Positions 1-6,215 of a stretch of 12,302 nucleotides of DNA are shown here, piece by piece. Every line of letters begins with the position of its first letter. The first letter of the stretch is position 1. The position numbers and the translations under genes were made by a program. This stretch comes from an uncultured Collinsella sp. Its GTDB lineage: Bacteria; Actinomycetota; Coriobacteriia; Coriobacteriales; Coriobacteriaceae. The notes under the pieces are model-generated. The model was given only the letters and a program-made list of their open reading frames with translations. It did no database searches and was not told the DNA's origin. The stretch is from positions 1-12,302 of the forward strand of contig CABRWN010000049.1 in the NCBI GenBank assembly GCA_902474645.1. The letters run 5' to 3'.

Positions 1-28
1 GCAGGTTCAAGTCCCTGCGATGGGCCCA
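1..28 (+). tRNA. 3' end of a tRNA-like gene, possibly tRNA-Sec (partial)
   Basis: The first bases form a T-arm (GCAGG, a loop beginning TTCAAGT, then CCTGC) followed by GATGGGC and a CCA at 26-28, as expected for the 3' end of a tRNA that starts left of the window. The fit is imperfect. Five clean T-stem pairs (1-5 with 14-18) leave an 8-nt loop instead of the universal 7, so there is one extra C in the CCC at 13-15. The string resembles the 3' end of E. coli selC, which carries GCAGG-TTCGACT-CCTGT then GATC, as I remember it. Selenocysteine tRNA is therefore the best guess. Without the anticodon this stays a guess, and it could be another tRNA-like RNA. Confidence 0.4.
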
Positions 29-31
29 TAA

Positions 32-60
32 CAAAAAAGCTCCCATTGCTGGGAGCTCTT
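32..60 (-). terminator. Terminator of tRNA-Leu, possibly bidirectional
   Basis: A perfect 8-bp inverted repeat (AGCTCCCA at 38-45 and TGGGAGCT at 50-57) encloses a TTGC loop. Read on the minus strand the stem is followed directly by TTTTT, so it is a good intrinsic terminator for tRNA-Leu, which ends 12 nt upstream. Read on the plus strand the stem is followed by CTTTCATTT, a weaker T-run that could still serve the RNA gene ending at 28. The two RNA genes therefore converge on one hairpin. Confidence 0.8.
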
Positions 61-68
61 TCATTTAA

Positions 69-155
69 TGGTGCGGGCGAAAGGACTTGAACCTTCATGG
101 GGTTGCCCCCATACGGACCTGAACCGTACGCGTCTGCCAATTCCGCCACGCCCGC
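69..155 (-). tRNA. tRNA-Leu (anticodon CAG)
   Basis: The minus strand gives an 87-nt class II tRNA including an encoded CCA. The acceptor stem GCGGGCG pairs with CGCCCGC. The anticodon stem TACGG/CCGTA encloses TTCAGGT, so the anticodon is CAG and it reads CUG, which should be a major Leu codon in this GC-rich genome. The long variable arm (TGGGG-GCAA-CCCCA) typical of Leu and Ser tRNAs is present. The T-arm loop is TTCAAGT. All stems look intact. It has its own promoter and terminator, separate from tatD upstream. Confidence 0.95.
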
Positions 156-166
156 GTGCAGGAATT

Positions 167-195
167 AGAATAACGGAGCGCCACCGCGAACGCAA
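167..195 (-). promoter_or_regulatory. Sigma-70-type promoter of tRNA-Leu
   Basis: On the minus strand TTGCGT (190-195) and TATTCT (167-172) are separated by exactly 17 nt and lie 11 nt upstream of the tRNA 5' end. The -35 box falls just after the tatD stop codon, so the promoter occupies the short gap between tatD and the tRNA. This is a sequence match only. Confidence 0.5.
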
Positions 196-198
196 GAA

Positions 199-1116
199 CT
201 ATTTTTGAAAAAGTTTGCAGGCATTTTCCCAGGCGGCTCGAGCGATTGCCTCAGCGTCCTCGCCGGTACGATCGACGCGGTCGTTGACCAGCGCGTTTGC
301 TGTGATGGAAATCATTGCAGGCTCGCACTCAAGACCGCGAATGGGCTCCGGAGCCATATAGGGACAATCCGTCTCGAACAAAATACGGTCGAGCGGGGTT
401 GCCGCGAATGCCTCGCGCACGTCGTCGTTGCGCTTAAAGGTAGCCGCGCCGCCATAGGCGATGTAACAACCCAAATCCACAAAGCGCTCCATCGTGGCTC
501 GGTCCTCGCCAAAGCAGTGCAGTACGCAACCGGCCTGGGGCACGCCGACCTCGCGCAACACGTTGTAGGCGTCCACATGCGAGGTGCGCTCCTCGTCCGT
601 ATCCTCATGACGCAGATGCAGCTCTACCGGCACATTGCGGCGTACGGCAATCTCGAGTTGGCGCGCCATACAGTCGATCTGCACGTCGTGGGGCGCCGGC
701 GCAATATCGTCGTCGTAATCCATGTGGTAGTCCAGACCGATCTCGCCGATGCCGACGCACAAAGGGTCATCGAGCGCGGCAACGACCTGTGCGTGAATGC
801 CGTCGGTATAATCCGGCGCGCCATAGGGGTGAACGCCAGCGAGATACTTGACCTGCGGAATATCCCGCATCGGCAGAATTTCGCGCACGAGCCAGTCGCT
901 ATAGTCCGTCACGCTGCGTTTGTCAGCGATGGGGTCGAACATCGTCACCAGCAGGTCGACGCCCGCGGCTTTGGCACGCACGAGCGTCTCGGGCACTTCT
1001 TTGCTCCAAAACGAAAGCAGATGCGCGTGCGTGTCGGCAAGCGGCGCCAAGGGCACGGGACAAGCAACCGTCTTCTTTTTCTTGGTAAACGTCACGCGTT
1101 CGACATTAGGCGTCAT
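199..1116 (-). CDS. tatD: TatD family metal-dependent hydrolase/DNase
   Basis: A 305-aa TIM-barrel amidohydrolase-fold protein of the TatD family. These are cytoplasmic, divalent-metal-dependent enzymes with 3'-5' exonuclease/DNase activity in characterised members. The metal ligands are visible: D-T-H-A-H at 28-32, Glu in GEIGLDY near 125, His in HLRHED near 167-170, His in LHCF near 200 and Asp in ETDCPY near 250. I start it at the ATG at 1116 because AGGAG lies 7 nt upstream and the protein then begins just before the HxH motif. The reading frame stays open to 1227, but that extension lies inside rsmA. The N-terminus carries a short lysine-rich stretch (T-K-K-K-K, about 11-15), and the protein is longer than the usual 255-270 aa. 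It overlaps the end of rsmA by 11 nt and is probably co-transcribed with it. tatD near metG and rsmA is a common bacterial arrangement. Confidence 0.93.
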   Translation of the reverse strand: MTPNVERVTFTKKKKTVACPVPLAPLADTHAHLLSFWSKEVPETLVRAKAAGVDLLVTMFDPIADKRSVTDYSDWLVREILPMRDIPQVKYLAGVHPYGAPDYTDGIHAQVVAALDDPLCVGIGEIGLDYHMDYDDDIAPAPHDVQIDCMARQLEIAVRRNVPVELHLRHEDTDEERTSHVDAYNVLREVGVPQAGCVLHCFGEDRATMERFVDLGCYIAYGGAATFKRNDDVREAFAATPLDRILFETDCPYMAPEPIRGLECEPAMISITANALVNDRVDRTGEDAEAIARAAWENACKLFQK

Positions 1117-1966
1117 GGGAAAGCTCCTGGGCCAAGCGGACAAAGGCGGCGACGTCGAGCGTCTCGGCGCGCGTGGTAGGTGCGATACCGCAGGCCTCAA
1201 AGGCGGCGTCGAGCACGTCCTTGGCAAAGCCGTTGGCGCTCATGGAGTTGCGGATCGTCTTGCGGCGCTGGGCAAATGCAGCGTCGATCACACGAGCCAC
1301 AAACTCGCGGGCGATGCCCTCGGGTACCACGCCTTCAACGCGATCGATGCGCACCACGGCAGAATCCACATGCGGCGCCGGCATAAAGCAGCGCGGCGGC
1401 ACCTCAAAGCGCCCCGTCACCTGCGCATACAGGCCGAGCTTTGCCGTGTAGCCGCCATAGGTCTTGTTACCCGGCACTGCGCCAATACGATCTGCAACTT
1501 CCTTTTGCACCATGACGACGGCGCGCTTAAGCGCGGGCATCGTCTGAAAGAACTGAAGGATGATCGTCGCCGCCACGTTATAGGGCAGATTCGCGACAAA
1601 CACCGTGGGCTCACCACCGGCGGCCTGCTCAATCTGCTCCGGCGTCACCTTGAGCGCATCGCCCATGATAAAGCGGAAGTTGGCATAGTCGGCGGCATGG
1701 GCGTCAAGCACCGGCTCAAGCTCGGGATCGGCCTCGATCGATGTGACGCACGCCGCCTCCTGCAGCAGGGCCAACGTCAGCGTGCCGCAACCCGGGCCGA
1801 CCTCAAGCACGCGCTCATCGCCCGCAATTTCAGCGAGCTCACAGATACGTTCGATCACATGGTTGTCGATCAGGTAGTTTTGGCCCAGGCGATGCTTGGT
1901 CGCAAGGCCAAACTCCTCTAGCAGCTCCCTAGTTGCCGTGGGGTTTGCCAAAGGCGAAGTTGTCAT
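1106..1966 (-). CDS. rsmA: 16S rRNA (adenine1518/1519-N6)-dimethyltransferase RsmA (KsgA)
   Basis: A 286-aa Rossmann-fold methyltransferase that uses S-adenosylmethionine to dimethylate the two adjacent adenosines of the 3'-terminal 16S rRNA hairpin, a late check in 30S assembly; its loss gives kasugamycin resistance in known bacteria. Seen here: the family start H-R-L-G-Q-N-Y-L at 25-32, SAM motif I E-V-G-P-G-C-G-T at 55-62, the acidic SAM-ribose site near E78/D80, G-D at 102-103 and the catalytic N-L-P-Y at 126-129. The length is normal. The start is fixed by an excellent site, AAGGAGG, 5 nt before the ATG. A strong terminator sits only about 40 nt upstream and I see no convincing promoter in the gap. 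Expression may depend on read-through from metG. In many Firmicutes rnmV (RNase M5) lies between tatD and rsmA; it is absent here. Confidence 0.96.
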   Translation of the reverse strand: MTTSPLANPTATRELLEEFGLATKHRLGQNYLIDNHVIERICELAEIAGDERVLEVGPGCGTLTLALLQEAACVTSIEADPELEPVLDAHAADYANFRFIMGDALKVTPEQIEQAAGGEPTVFVANLPYNVAATIILQFFQTMPALKRAVVMVQKEVADRIGAVPGNKTYGGYTAKLGLYAQVTGRFEVPPRCFMPAPHVDSAVVRIDRVEGVVPEGIAREFVARVIDAAFAQRRKTIRNSMSANGFAKDVLDAAFEACGIAPTTRAETLDVAAFVRLAQELSHDA

Positions 1967-2000
1967 AGTTGCCTCCTTAGCATGGTGGCGGCGTCTTGAA

Positions 2001-2034
2001 ACAAAAGGGCATGGACCGTTGCGGCCATGCCCTT
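2001..2034 (-). terminator. Rho-independent terminator after metG
   Basis: A 10-bp perfect stem (2005-2014 with 2025-2034, AAGGGCATGG/CCATGCCCTT) is extended by CCG/CGG across a bulged base, with a TTG loop. On the minus strand it runs into CCCTTTTGTTTC. It lies 39 nt past the metG stop and before the rsmA ribosome site, so it separates the two genes or lowers rsmA expression relative to metG. Confidence 0.85.
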
Positions 2035-2073
2035 ACATCTAAACAGCAAATTGCCGATATGGCGCGCAGCGGC

Positions 2074-3675
2074 TTAGCCCAGACGCGGGAACAGCGGCTC
2101 GCCCTTCTCGACGGGCTGACCACCAGCAAGCAGGCCCCAAGCGCAAATGCCCTTGAGGTCGTCGCTCGCGGCCTCGTCCTCGCAGGACAGGCGACGCAGG
2201 GTCTCGGCAGAAGTCTGGGGCATGAGCGGCATCAGCAGGTGAGCGGCAATGCGGATGGCCTCGAGCAGGTTGTAGATCACAAACGCCAGCTCGTCAGCCT
2301 TGGCCTCGTCCTTGGCAAGCGCCCAAGGCTCGGAGTCCTCGATGTAGTGGTTGGCGGCATGGATGAGCTCCATGACCTCGTCCTTGGCTCCACCGTAATC
2401 GAGCACGTCCATCTTGGCCATGTAGCGATCGACCAGGCCATCGGCAATCTTTGCCAGCGGGTTGTCGAACGCATCGAACGATGCGGGCTTGGCGGGCGCG
2501 CAACCGTCAAAGTACTTGCCGCTCATGTTGAGCGAACGCGAGATAAGGTTGCCCCAGCTGTTGGCCAGGTCGGCGTTGTAGACCTGCTCCATGCGCTCGA
2601 AGCTGATGGCGCCGTCGGTGCCGGGCACCACGTCGGTCATAAAGTAATAGCGATAGCCCTCGACGCCCAGCATGTCGATAACGTCCTGCGGAGCGATGGC
2701 GTTGCCGCGGCTCTTGGACATCTTCTCGGCCTTGCCGGTCTCGGCATTGCGCACGGTCAGGAAGCCGTGGGCAAAGACGTGCTCGGGCAGGGCCTCGCCG
2801 ATGGCCATGAGCATGGCGGGCCAAATGACGCAGTGGAAGCGGATGATGTCCTTGCCCACGATGTGGAACTGCGCGGGCCAGCGATAGGCCAGCTCGGCAC
2901 GCGCCTCGTCGGTGTCGACACCGTAGCCGACGGCCGTCATATAGTTGAGCAGTGCATCGAACCACACGTAGGTCACGTGACCCTCGTCAAACGGGACCTG
3001 AATGCCCCAGTCAAAGCTCGTGCGGCTCACGGAAAGGTCGTTAAGGCCGCCCTCGACAAAGCTGCGCACCTCGTTCATGCGGAACGCAGGCTCAACAAAA
3101 TCGGGGTGTTCGTCATAGAGCTTGAGCAGCTTGTCCTGGAAAGCGGAAAGCTTAAAGAAGTAGGACTCCTCCTGCACGCGCTCAAGCGGACGGTGGCAAT
3201 CGGGGCACAGGTGCTGGCCGACGCTACCGTACTCTTCGTCACCCTTCTGGACCTGCGTATCGGTAAAGTAGGTCTCGTCGGGCACGCAGTACCAGCCGTC
3301 ATAGCTGCCCTTATACAGGTAGCCGGACTCCTTCATGCGCTCCCACAGATACTGCACGGCATGATGCTGGCGCGGCTCGGTGGTACGAATGAAGTCGTCG
3401 TTGGAGATCTCGAGCTTGCTCCAAAGCTCCTTGAAGTGCGGAGCCTGGCTGTCGGTCCACTCCTGCGGCGTCATGTTGTGCTTGGCTGCAGCCTCGGCGA
3501 CCTTCTCGCCGTGCTCGTCCATGCCAGTCAGGAACTTGACGTTATAGCCGGCGGAGCGACGATAGCGAGCCTGGACGTCGGCGATGATAGTGGAATAAGC
3601 CGTGCCCAGATGCGGATCGGCGTTGACGTAGTAGATGGGCGTCGTGATAAAGAACGAAGGCTTGCTTTGATCCAT
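2074..3675 (-). CDS. metG: Methionyl-tRNA synthetase
   Basis: A 533-aa class Ia aminoacyl-tRNA synthetase that charges tRNA-Met and initiator tRNA with methionine in the cytoplasm. The N-terminal Rossmann half shows F-I-T-T-P-I-Y-Y-V-N and the HIGH-type signature H-L-G-T (22-25). The connective insert carries a zinc-knuckle-like set C130-x-x-D133 and C157-x-x-C160; C-x-x-D replaces the fuller C-x-x-C seen in some relatives. K-M-S-K-S is at 318-322, followed by the alpha-helical anticodon-binding domain. The protein stops after that domain and lacks the C-terminal Trbp111-like dimerisation domain found in longer (about 650-aa) homologues, so it is probably monomeric. The start is supported by GGAGG 9 nt upstream. 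It follows rsmI by 69 nt and ends at a strong terminator. Confidence 0.97.
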   Translation of the reverse strand: MDQSKPSFFITTPIYYVNADPHLGTAYSTIIADVQARYRRSAGYNVKFLTGMDEHGEKVAEAAAKHNMTPQEWTDSQAPHFKELWSKLEISNDDFIRTTEPRQHHAVQYLWERMKESGYLYKGSYDGWYCVPDETYFTDTQVQKGDEEYGSVGQHLCPDCHRPLERVQEESYFFKLSAFQDKLLKLYDEHPDFVEPAFRMNEVRSFVEGGLNDLSVSRTSFDWGIQVPFDEGHVTYVWFDALLNYMTAVGYGVDTDEARAELAYRWPAQFHIVGKDIIRFHCVIWPAMLMAIGEALPEHVFAHGFLTVRNAETGKAEKMSKSRGNAIAPQDVIDMLGVEGYRYYFMTDVVPGTDGAISFERMEQVYNADLANSWGNLISRSLNMSGKYFDGCAPAKPASFDAFDNPLAKIADGLVDRYMAKMDVLDYGGAKDEVMELIHAANHYIEDSEPWALAKDEAKADELAFVIYNLLEAIRIAAHLLMPLMPQTSAETLRRLSCEDEAASDDLKGICAWGLLAGGQPVEKGEPLFPRLG

Positions 3676-3744
3676 GGGGTTTGTCCTCCAGAAAAACGTT
3701 GCATACAGGGGATGATTCTAGCGCAAGGGCTGGATATCCTCCAT

Positions 3745-4623
3745 CTATTGCATATCGAGCACCATGGCATAGACATCGCGCTTGCGGCGCGAGTACTTCT
3801 GTGACAGGCGCTTTGCCACCGCGGAGGCGGGCTCTCCCTCCTCGAGCGCGGTGCGAATGTCCTCGCGCAGGGCTTCGTCGGGGTCTACCGCTGCGGCGCC
3901 AACCGGCACGGTACCGGCCTCCTCGTCCTCACTCGGCGGCGCGATGACCAGCGCGATCTCGCCCTTTACCTCGCCACGGGCACGCAGCTCCTCGGTTATC
4001 TGGGCGGCGGGTCCGCGCAAGACTTCCTCGTGCAGCTTGGTGAGTTCGCGGCAGACGGCAACATCGCGCTGGGGAAAGACCTCGGCCACGGCCTCGAGCG
4101 TCGCGACGATGCGATGTGGAGACTCGTAGAAGATGAGCGCGCCGGGCACCACGGCAAGACGCTGCAAACGGCGCACGCGGTCGCCGTGTTTGCGACCCAA
4201 AAAGCCTTCGAAGAAGAAATGCTCGCAGGGAATACCGGACGATACGAGCGCCGTGACGCAAGCAGAGGGGCCGGGAATAACCTCGACAGGCACATCCGCC
4301 TCGCGCGCCGCCTCAACCAAAGCCTGGCCGGGATCAGACACACTCGGCATACCGGCATCCGAGGCAAAGGCGAGGGTCTCCCCCGCCAGCAGGCGGTCGA
4401 CCAGGCCGGCTGCGCGACTTGCGATAGCGTTCTCGTCGCAACGAACGAGCGGCTTGGAGATGCCTAGGTGCATCAGCAACTTTGAGGTCACACGCGTGTC
4501 TTCGCAGCAGATGGCATCGGCGGCGGCAAAGGCCTCGCCGACGCGCGGGGACAGGTCGCCCAGATTGCCGATGGGCGTACCGACCACATAAAGTTTGCCC
4601 GTGCGGGCGCTGTTTTGCGTCAT
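3745..4623 (-). CDS. rsmI: 16S rRNA (cytidine1402-2'-O)-methyltransferase RsmI
   Basis: A 292-aa member of the tetrapyrrole-methylase-fold family that 2'-O-methylates C1402 in the 16S rRNA decoding centre using S-adenosylmethionine. Diagnostic motifs: L-Y-V-V-G-T-P-I-G-N-L-G-D at 11-23, C-E-D-T-R at 40-44, S-D-A-G-M-P-S-V-S-D-P-G at 88-99, P-G-P-S at 117-120, F-Y-E-S-P-H-R at 165-171 and R-E-L-T-K at 192-196. The C-terminal 45 residues form the small helical domain usual in RsmI. The start follows the stop of the GH5-like gene by only 6 nt. The ribosome site is weak (AGG inside the upstream TAG stop region), so translation is probably coupled to the upstream gene. rsmI next to metG is a widespread pairing. 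Confidence 0.95.
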   Translation of the reverse strand: MTQNSARTGKLYVVGTPIGNLGDLSPRVGEAFAAADAICCEDTRVTSKLLMHLGISKPLVRCDENAIASRAAGLVDRLLAGETLAFASDAGMPSVSDPGQALVEAAREADVPVEVIPGPSACVTALVSSGIPCEHFFFEGFLGRKHGDRVRRLQRLAVVPGALIFYESPHRIVATLEAVAEVFPQRDVAVCRELTKLHEEVLRGPAAQITEELRARGEVKGEIALVIAPPSEDEEAGTVPVGAAAVDPDEALREDIRTALEEGEPASAVAKRLSQKYSRRKRDVYAMVLDMQ

Positions 4624-4629
4624 ATCAAC

Positions 4630-5691
4630 CTATTCAATCATGCCGCGCTCGAGCGTGCCGAGTGCCGCGCGGGCGTCCCATGCTGCAATACGCTTCTCGG
4701 TCTTCCATGTTTGGAAGAACCAGCCAGCCGCCGGCGCAAACGATGCCAGCTGGTTGGCGATGAACACGCGCTCGTAGGCATTGCGGCCCTCGGGCGTAAC
4801 CGATGAGTTGGCAAAAATCGCCGCACCCGACCATTCACCCACCAAAACGGGGAATCCGGTCGAGATTGCCTCCTTGAGCTCACGCTTGTTGCGCGAAATC
4901 GCCGTCGTCAGACCGCGGGGGCTCGTGATGTCGAGCGCATACTCGTCGCGGTAATGGTACAGGTGAAGGTCCATGTAGACGTTCTTGTACTTGGCGCCGC
5001 GCATAAAATGCTTCCACTCGCTGGGATGCCCCGACGACGAGAAGACGACGATCTTATCCTCGGGCATATACGAACGGACGAGCTCGTACGCGTCACGATA
5101 GAAGTTGCGCAGGTAGTGCGCCGGAATACCGTCCGTCATGGTAAAGAGGCTCTTGCGTACGCTCATCTGCGGCGTATCCAACAGCTCGATGCCTAGCAGG
5201 CTCTCGGCCTCGCCGTAGCGATCGGCCAGGCGCTCGAGCACATCGAGCGCAACGTGACGGCCGTTGGTGGACGAATGCCACTCGGCAACAGCCTCCGGCG
5301 TGGTGGGCGAATCGTTGGAATCGCCCTGACCGCCGGGTACAGTCGCCAAATCGAGCAGTACGCGGATGTTGTACTTGTCGGCCCACTCAATAGCACGGTC
5401 AATATAATCGACGACCGAGATGTAGGAAGCGTCGGACTCCTGCGAGCCAAAGGCATACCACGGCACCGGCAGGCGCACGGCGTTGAGACCGATCTGCGCC
5501 ATACGGCGAAAATCGTCCTCGCTCACAAACGTCTCGTAATGGCGACGCATGCGCTCGTTATAGGCAGCGGTGCCCATGGCCTCCTGCAGCTCGGCTGCAT
5601 TGGATGCTCCAGTCGCTGCATAGAGCGACGGGGTCACCCAGGGCTCGGGAATAAACCAGCCAGAGAGATTAACGCCGAGAATCCTCTCCAT
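4630..5691 (-). CDS. GH5-family (exo-1,3-beta-glucanase-like) protein with altered active site
   Basis: A 353-aa cytoplasmic-looking protein (no signal peptide) with the glycoside hydrolase family 5 barrel, closest in motif order to BglC/Exg-type beta-glucanases: G-V-N-L-S-G-W and E-P-W-V-T-P-S-L at 6-23, N-A-V-R-L-P-V at 70-76, D-L-H-L-Y at 241-245, the nucleophile motif V-G-E-W-S (Glu286) and T-W-K-T-E at 328-332. Two family positions are changed. The acid/base motif G-I-E-L-L-N-E-P reads G-I-E-L-L-D-T-P (168-174), so Thr stands where the catalytic Glu should be. The substrate-binding D-L-H-G reads D-L-A-T (114-117). The reading frame is otherwise intact. I start it at 5691, where GAAGGGGG lies 5 nt upstream and the family's first motif follows at once. 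The open frame up to 5967 is untypical sequence. It may be a pseudoenzyme, a sugar-binding protein or an enzyme with another mechanism; its substrate is unknown. Confidence 0.8.
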   Translation of the reverse strand: MERILGVNLSGWFIPEPWVTPSLYAATGASNAAELQEAMGTAAYNERMRRHYETFVSEDDFRRMAQIGLNAVRLPVPWYAFGSQESDASYISVVDYIDRAIEWADKYNIRVLLDLATVPGGQGDSNDSPTTPEAVAEWHSSTNGRHVALDVLERLADRYGEAESLLGIELLDTPQMSVRKSLFTMTDGIPAHYLRNFYRDAYELVRSYMPEDKIVVFSSSGHPSEWKHFMRGAKYKNVYMDLHLYHYRDEYALDITSPRGLTTAISRNKRELKEAISTGFPVLVGEWSGAAIFANSSVTPEGRNAYERVFIANQLASFAPAAGWFFQTWKTEKRIAAWDARAALGTLERGMIE

Positions 5692-5711
5692 CACGGCCCC
5701 CTTCGAATCGC

Positions 5712-5726
5712 GCAGGTCGAACCTGC
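5712..5726. repeat. Perfect 6-bp inverted repeat in the leader of the GH5-like gene
   Basis: GCAGGT and ACCTGC flank a 3-nt centre (CGA). The repeat lies between the putative -10 (5757-5762) and the ribosome site (about 5697-5704). It could be an operator half-site pair for a repressor or a small leader hairpin. A 6-bp repeat can arise by chance, so this is only suggestive. Confidence 0.3.
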
Positions 5727-5756
5727 ATCGCATTGCATAGGAAAAGTATCGTTTTG

Positions 5757-5762
5757 AGTATA
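5757..5762 (-). promoter_or_regulatory. Possible -10 box for the GH5-like gene / rsmI / metG
   Basis: TATACT on the minus strand is a one-mismatch match to the -10 consensus, 66 nt upstream of the GH5-like start. I see no good -35 at 16-18 nt, so either an activator is needed or this is chance. It is the best candidate for the promoter serving the GH5-like gene and, by coupling, rsmI and metG. Confidence 0.3.
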
Positions 5763-5931
5763 CCCGCGCGTGCGGACAGGCGACCGAACGGTCTACAAAG
5801 TGGCGCAAAAGTGGGAGGAATGTCCGGGCAGACGGGCCCGAGATGGTGCGCCGAAATGCACACGCGCGCCGGAAAGCTCGTTCCGTTTTTCCGCTCAATA
5901 ATGGGATGCATTTTCCGCAGGAGCCCTCGGT

Positions 5932-5961
5932 AAAAGAAAAGGACCCCTTTGCAGAGGTCCT
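5932..5961 (-). terminator. Terminator of tRNA-Phe
   Basis: On the minus strand a 9-position stem with one mismatch (5953-5961 with 5940-5948, outer arm AGGACC) and a 4-nt loop is followed by TTTTCTTTTA. It lies 13 nt past the tRNA-Phe end. Confidence 0.75.
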
Positions 5962-5974
5962 AGTCAATTCAAGG

Positions 5975-6047
<73 letters not shown>

Positions 6048-6058
6048 ATTTGAGGTGT

Positions 6059-6073
6059 GCCTTGTTTCAAGGC
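6059..6073 (-). other. Hairpin at the 5' start of the tRNA-Phe precursor
   Basis: A perfect 6-bp stem (GCCTTG / CAAGGC) with a 3-nt loop lies between the promoter and the tRNA. The expected start site, about 7 nt past the -10 box, falls almost exactly on its first base, so the primary transcript would begin with this hairpin. It is removed with the leader by RNase P. It may protect the 5' end or aid processing; I infer this from position only. Confidence 0.45.
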
Positions 6074-6079
6074 TTGATT

Positions 6080-6107
6080 AGTATAACCAAGGACGCGCTC
6101 CGGTCAA
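6080..6107 (-). promoter_or_regulatory. Strong sigma-70-type promoter of tRNA-Phe
   Basis: TTGACC (6102-6107) and TATACT (6080-6085) on the minus strand are spaced 16 nt apart. Each differs from consensus at one position. This is the best promoter in the window and directs transcription into tRNA-Phe. Confidence 0.75.
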
Positions 6108-6118
6108 CCGAGAATTTT

Positions 6119-6158
6119 AAAAAAGTTTTTGAGCGCGACATCGGCCACGATCTCGCTC
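6119..6158 (-). terminator. Possible weak terminator after the tad operon
   Basis: On the minus strand GAGCG...CGCTC and ATCG...CGAT pair around a 4-nt loop with an internal loop between them. They are followed by AAAAAC and then six T. The T-run is displaced from the stem, so termination would be inefficient. It lies 57 nt past the DUF192 stop and just upstream of the tRNA-Phe promoter, where a terminator would be expected. Confidence 0.3.
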
Positions 6159-6215
6159 CTATAGAACGGCACGTCAGAAGCATCAACCGGCCACAAGAAG
6201 TTTTCACTCAGTCCC

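Noticed and set aside
205..1921. Plus-strand open frames of 324 and 333 aa (205-1179 and 920-1921)
   Set aside because: Both lie opposite tatD and rsmA, whose motifs are clear. Their products are Arg/His-rich and unlike any known protein.
1996..3804. 602-aa open frame on the plus strand
   Set aside because: It lies opposite metG, is rich in His, Val, Leu, Gly and Ala as expected from the reverse of GC-biased codons, and shows no family motif. metG on the other strand is certain.
5763..5931. Short region between the GH5-like leader and the tRNA-Phe terminator, checked for a small gene, riboswitch or attachment site
   Set aside because: I found no ribosome site plus sensible frame, no conserved riboswitch pattern and no duplicated tRNA end that would mark an integration site.
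5692..5967. 92-residue N-terminal extension of the GH5-like protein
   Set aside because: The extension is Arg/Cys-rich, matches nothing, crosses a likely promoter and the tRNA-Phe terminator, and a good ribosome site exists at the internal ATG 5691.
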